Of a stretch of DNA of 10,816 nucleotides, positions 8,029 through 10,816 are shown in pieces; within the stretch, counting starts at the first letter, position 1, and each line of letters opens with the position of its first letter. The notes below the pieces were generated by a model, which searched no databases, was not told the origin of the DNA, and saw only the letters and a program-made list of their open reading frames with translations. This DNA is from Proteiniphilum sp. GTDB lineage: Bacteria; Bacteroidota; Bacteroidia; Bacteroidales; Dysgonomonadaceae. The stretch is taken from assembly GCA_012728465.1 (NCBI GenBank), contig JAAYFB010000096.1, positions 1 through 10,816 on the forward strand. The letters run 5' to 3'. Made by a program: the position numbers and the translations under genes.

Positions 8029-8334
8029 ATGAATATTTTATTACAAGCAGCTGCAGGTGGTGGCGCAATGGGAAGTTCGTTGATAATGATGGTTGCCATC
8101 ATTGCAGTATTCTACTTCTTCATGATTCGCCCACAACAAAAGAAACAGAAAGAGGTTACTAAAGCTCGTGAGGCCTTAAAAGCAGGCGACAAAGTAGTGA
8201 CAGCGGGCGGAATACATGGTAGAATTAAAGAAGTATCTGACAGTTGGATACTTGTAGAAGTAGCCGATGGCGTAAGAATTAAATTTGAGAAAACTTCTGT
8301 ATTTGCTTCTTCATCTGATGCAGCACAAAAGTAA
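8029..8334 (+). CDS. yajC: Preprotein translocase subunit YajC
   Basis: YajC is a small inner-membrane protein associated with the SecDF-YajC complex that assists Sec-dependent export. The 101-residue product has the family layout: a short N-terminus rich in Ala and Gly, one membrane helix at about 16-33 (SLIMMVAIIAVFYFFMI), the diagnostic RPQQKKQKE at 34-42 just after the membrane, and a small cytosolic domain with GDKVVTAGGIHGRI and ending in FEKTSV. It sits 28 bases after nusB and 19 bases before the ybbR-like gene, so it is almost certainly co-transcribed. SecD and SecF are not in the window. Confidence 0.96.
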   Translation: MNILLQAAAGGGAMGSSLIMMVAIIAVFYFFMIRPQQKKQKEVTKAREALKAGDKVVTAGGIHGRIKEVSDSWILVEVADGVRIKFEKTSVFASSSDAAQK

Positions 8335-8353
8335 ACAAAATTAATATAGAGAG

Positions 8354-9343
8354 ATGAATTTGGGCACATCCAAAAAGAAATATTTATCCAAAACAATAGA
8401 CTACATATCCAAAACTAATTGGAAACATGTAAGTCTGTTTTTAGTGTTTTTGATAATATCTTTTACTTATTGGATGTTGCTCTTTACCGAAAAAGATGTT
8501 AGGCATGCCTTCCAATTACCTGTAATATATACCAACAAACCTTTGGATGTTGCTTTCGACACTCCGCTAACTGATACATTTACAATAAACGTTGAAAGCA
8601 AAGGAGCAAACATAATAAAGTCAACTTTTTCAAATAAACCAAGTATAATCATTGACGTTCAAAAGTACTACGACGAGAACATAACCGAGATTCAGGGTGA
8701 AGAACTAAAGGCTATGTTTAAGGAGAAACTAAACATTGACGTTAGTGAAATAAAAAGCTACTACCCAGTAAGTATCCCCCTAAAGATTTCTAAACTACAG
8801 CAAAAAGAAGTAGATATTATATTTGATGGTGAGATTACTACTGCCCAAAATAATCTTGTAGCAGAGCCTTTTGTTATTACTCCTTCAAAGGTTACAGTCT
8901 ATGGATCGGCAAGACAACTTGAAAACATTTCGTATGTTAGCACCGAGTTTACTGAGATAAAAGAGATAAGCAAAACATCCACATTCAATGTTGCTTTAGT
9001 AAATTCAAACGACGAAATAACGCTAGACCCAACAAGCGTCGAAATCGAAGTACCCATTTTGGTATATACTGAAAGAACGGTTGAAGTGCCCATTAATGTA
9101 ACAAACATTCCTGATGGAAGAGACATAAAGTTATTCCCATCTCAAGCCACTATATCTTTCTCGGTGACACTTGAGGATTACAAACGAATATCGCCCGAGG
9201 ATTTTGTAATTGAGCTTAACTATAGAGATTTCTACGACAATAAAAATGCACGAGTGAATCTAGAAGTTACGAGCAGCCCCTCTTCAGCAAGAAATATAAC
9301 TATTTCACCCAATACAGTAGAATTCTTAATAGAGAAACGATAA
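8354..9343 (+). CDS. YbbR-like (CdaR-type) membrane-anchored protein
   Basis: The 329-residue protein has a basic cytosolic N-terminus (KKKYLSK at 7-13), one membrane helix at about 26-44 (SLFLVFLIISFTYWMLLF) and a large extracytoplasmic part made of beta-rich repeats. The clearest YbbR signature is FVITPSKVTVYGSARQLENI at 173-192, followed by VSTEF; related segments recur at 229-252 and 310-327 (ISPNTVEF). In Firmicutes, YbbR (CdaR) regulates the diadenylate cyclase CdaA, encoded next to it. No cyclase gene is present here, so that role should not be carried over. Placement between yajC and coaE is typical of Bacteroidales as I recall. The start at 8354 puts the membrane helix at a normal distance from the N-terminus. 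Function here is unknown. Confidence 0.85.
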   Translation: MNLGTSKKKYLSKTIDYISKTNWKHVSLFLVFLIISFTYWMLLFTEKDVRHAFQLPVIYTNKPLDVAFDTPLTDTFTINVESKGANIIKSTFSNKPSIIIDVQKYYDENITEIQGEELKAMFKEKLNIDVSEIKSYYPVSIPLKISKLQQKEVDIIFDGEITTAQNNLVAEPFVITPSKVTVYGSARQLENISYVSTEFTEIKEISKTSTFNVALVNSNDEITLDPTSVEIEVPILVYTERTVEVPINVTNIPDGRDIKLFPSQATISFSVTLEDYKRISPEDFVIELNYRDFYDNKNARVNLEVTSSPSSARNITISPNTVEFLIEKR

Positions 9344-9367
9344 AATAACTTTATCCATTTTTTTACT

Positions 9368-9961
9368 ATGATTAAATTAGGAGTCACAGGAGGCATTGGA
9401 AGCGGAAAATCTATAGTTTGCAAGCTATTATCACTTCACAATATACCCATATATGATGCCGACAGCGAAGCTAAAAAGCTGAACAACTCATCCCCAATAA
9501 TAAAAAACAAGCTCATCGAGCGGTTTGGCAATTCACTATACATCAACAACAAACTAGACAGGCAAAAACTAGCAAATCTTATCTTCACCAACAAAGACAA
9601 TTTACAATACGTAAACTCAGTAATCCACACCGAACTTGCCAAACACTTTTTAGACTGGGTGCAAGCACATAACACATTTGACATTATAGCGATAGATGCC
9701 GCAGTATTGTTTGAAGCAGGCTTCCAAAAATATGTTGACAAAGTAATTACAGTTACTGCACCCATCAACAAACGAATAGAGCGTGTATCAAAAAGAGATA
9801 ATATGACTAGCGAACAAATACAATCTCGAATAAAAAGTCAAATGAGTGACGAGGAAAGAATTAAGCTATCAAACTATGTTATAATAAACGATGACAATAT
9901 ATCAATAATTAAACAAGCACAGCATATTATTCAAGACATCATCAATCCGATTAGAGATTGA
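9368..9961 (+). CDS. coaE: Dephospho-CoA kinase
   Basis: CoaE phosphorylates the 3'-hydroxyl of dephospho-CoA with ATP, the last step of coenzyme A synthesis. The 197-residue protein has the usual length. The P-loop GGIGSGKS lies at 8-15 (Lys14), directly after the first beta strand MIKLGVT. DAD at 30-32 and the following Ala are the conserved acidic substrate-binding region. AAVLFEAGF in the middle is the coenzyme A-binding segment, and KRDNMTSEQIQSRIKSQM is the lid region with conserved arginines. YVIINDD near the end matches the family's terminal I-x-N motif. It begins 24 bases after the ybbR-like gene and closes the nusB operon. It supplies the step after CoaD, which lies in the opposite operon in this window. 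Confidence 0.97.
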   Translation: MIKLGVTGGIGSGKSIVCKLLSLHNIPIYDADSEAKKLNNSSPIIKNKLIERFGNSLYINNKLDRQKLANLIFTNKDNLQYVNSVIHTELAKHFLDWVQAHNTFDIIAIDAAVLFEAGFQKYVDKVITVTAPINKRIERVSKRDNMTSEQIQSRIKSQMSDEERIKLSNYVIINDDNISIIKQAQHIIQDIINPIRD

Positions 9962-10056
9962 CATGCAATGCATTCGCAGAGTTTTCAAATTGAGCACCTG
10001 CATCATCTATTAATATTTTTTAAAACCACCATCCCACCATTTAATCTTTTATTTAC

Positions 10057-10064
10057 TACTTTTG
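10057..10064 (+). promoter_or_regulatory. -7 promoter box for the DUF2582 gene
   Basis: TACTTTTG is an exact match to TAnnTTTG and is followed by CA, as in the nusB and DUF1080 promoters. No clear -33 TTTG lies 19 bases upstream. It is 41 bases before the ATG at 10106 and 95 bases after the coaE stop, which suggests independent transcription of the small gene. Confidence 0.55.
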
Positions 10065-10105
10065 CAGTTAGTCAATGATTTCTAATAATCAAAAACTTAA
10101 ATAAA

Positions 10106-10303
10106 ATGATAGAAACAATTGGAATTAACGCAGGTAAAGTATGGAGTATATTAGACGAGAAAGGTCGTCAAGATATAAAAAGCGTGAAGGAAGACACCAA
10201 AATGACTTACAACAACCTATACGCTGCAATAGGCTGGCTGGCTAGAGAAGGAAAAATAAGACTAGAGACTGTAGAAAAAGATTTATATATAGAATTGGCC
10301 TGA
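10106..10303 (+). CDS. Small winged helix-turn-helix protein (DUF2582 type)
   Basis: The 65-residue protein fits the DUF2582 (PF10771) winged-helix family. The visible order is a first helix (NAGKVWSILDEKG, 8-20), a second helix (DIKSVKEDT, 23-31), a recognition-like helix (MTYNNLYAAIGWLAREGK, 33-50) and a two-stranded wing (IRLETVEKDLYIEL, 51-64). The fold usually binds DNA, but members of this family seen in Bacteroidota are small stand-alone proteins with no assigned target. The ATG at 10106 follows an AT-rich leader without a Shine-Dalgarno sequence. The protein is complete; no partner gene is adjacent downstream. Confidence 0.85.
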   Translation: MIETIGINAGKVWSILDEKGRQDIKSVKEDTKMTYNNLYAAIGWLAREGKIRLETVEKDLYIELA

Positions 10304-10673
10304 CCTTATATTCAGTGCCACAATAAAGAAATTAAAAAGGCGAACCATCTGCCTACAAACAGAAAATTTGCTCAATTCAGTTTCAATATTTGATGCATTT
10401 CTTATTTACTCACTTCAGGTGTTATTTTTAGGGAAACTAACTCTCATACATTAAGATTAAAAATAAGTTACCCAAAATTGTTGTGCCCGCGTTGTTGCCA
10501 CCAGTTGTCATTTCAATTCTTTTCTTGCTACGATTTAGATTTTTGAGTATCGCACTGTATAGCCATTATTAAAGCTTTAGACACCAATATTACAAACAAT
10601 CACACTACTTCACTTTTTTCGATTACACTCCCGCCATATATTTTAACATTAAACCAATTTACACACAACAATA

Positions 10674-10692
10674 ATGTTAATCAATTTAACAT
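10674..10692. repeat. Inverted repeat ATGTTAA-N5-TTAACAT
   Basis: Perfect 7-base arms (10674-10680 and 10686-10692) are separated by TCAAT. The size and symmetry suit a dimeric regulator's operator, and the same TTAACAT half-site appears upstream at about 10643-10649. AT-rich composition makes chance possible. Confidence 0.4.
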
Positions 10693-10708
10693 GGCAAAAA
10701 CATTCACT

Positions 10709-10722
10709 GTTAAATATTTAAC
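10709..10722. repeat. Perfect 14-base palindrome GTTAAATATTTAAC
   Basis: The sequence equals its own reverse complement over 14 bases and shares the GTTAA/TTAAC half-site with the dyad at 10674-10692, with centres 32.5 bases apart. It may be an operator; no regulator can be named. Confidence 0.4.
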
Positions 10723-10763
10723 TAAAAATGAGCCTGAAAAACGATAACTTCTTGATAATTAAT

Positions 10764-10805
10764 GGTGGTCATTTTTACGATTGTGAACGGTCGTTAAAAA
10801 TCACC
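10764..10805. repeat. Imperfect long hairpin near the right edge
   Basis: GGTG-GTC-ATTTTT-ACGA (10764-10780) pairs with TCGT-T-AAAAAT-CACC (10791-10805) over 14 base pairs, with a 3-base bulge, a 1-base bulge and a 10-base loop. Neither side is followed by a U-tract, so it is not a classic terminator. Its role is unknown. Confidence 0.4.
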
Positions 10806-10816
10806 CTCAACCACAA

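Larger units (their letters stand above)
10304..10816. other. 513-bp terminal region without a convincing gene; rich in inverted repeats toward the right
   Basis: From 10304 to about 10630 I see only AT-rich DNA with no frame that looks coding and no recognisable RNA. Between 10637 and 10805 there is a near-consensus promoter (TTTT at 10614-10617, 19 bases, TATATTTT at 10637-10644), two dyads built on GTTAA/TTAAC and one longer imperfect hairpin, plus an 18-codon reading frame at 10691-10747. It may be the upstream control region of a gene beyond the right edge. Confidence 0.5.

Noticed and set aside
10337..10356. Terminator-like AGGC/GCCT stem followed by TTTTTAATTT on the minus strand
   Set aside because: The stem is only four base pairs with a 9-base loop, and no minus-strand gene is visible to be terminated.
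10422..10466. Inverted repeat TTATTTTTA / TAAAAATAA
   Set aside because: The arms are pure A and T, 27 bases apart, and easily expected by chance in such AT-rich DNA.
10778..10816. Minus-strand frame entering from the right edge and stopping after about 13 codons
   Set aside because: It is too short to judge and has no family signal; it would also overlap the hairpin at 10764-10805.

Overview
The window reads as chromosomal housekeeping DNA from an AT-rich member of the Bacteroidota, most likely order Bacteroidales. Four lines of evidence agree. Four intergenic sites match the Bacteroidota -7 promoter box TAnnTTTG exactly. Start codons lack clear Shine-Dalgarno sequences. NusB is of the long type, with about 200 extra N-terminal residues. 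The gene sets parE-coaD-S41 peptidase and nusB-yajC-ybbR-coaE are, from memory, arrangements usual for that order. I see no insertion sequence, prophage gene, CRISPR array, tRNA or rRNA.

Layout. From 1 to 6597 everything is on the minus strand. Read in the direction of transcription it runs: a GNAT-like acetyltransferase (5464-6597), topoisomerase IV subunit B (parE, 3573-5435), phosphopantetheine adenylyltransferase (coaD, 2908-3369) and an S41 carboxy-terminal processing protease (1215-2882). A separately promoted lipoprotein with two DUF1080 domains (start 1125) follows and runs off the left edge. A 476-bp divergent intergenic region (6598-7073) holds a promoter for each side. On the plus strand come nusB (7074-8000), yajC (8029-8334), a ybbR-like gene (8354-9343) and coaE (9368-9961), tightly spaced and probably one operon. 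A small winged-helix gene of the DUF2582 type (10106-10303) has its own promoter. The last 513 bp hold no convincing gene but contain several inverted repeats.

How the genes work together. The set covers DNA topology (ParE), transcription and rRNA antitermination (NusB), Sec-dependent export (YajC), envelope proteolysis (S41) and coenzyme A synthesis. CoaD and CoaE, the last two steps of CoA synthesis, lie in the two divergent transcription units. The DUF1080 lipoprotein is an accessory carbohydrate-related function at the cell envelope.

Two computed gene starts were moved. The S41 protease and coaD reading frames extend upstream to TTG codons, but internal ATG codons fit the families better. 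I found no convincing undescribed system. The most open questions are a strong hairpin between parE and coaD and the cluster of dyads near the right edge.
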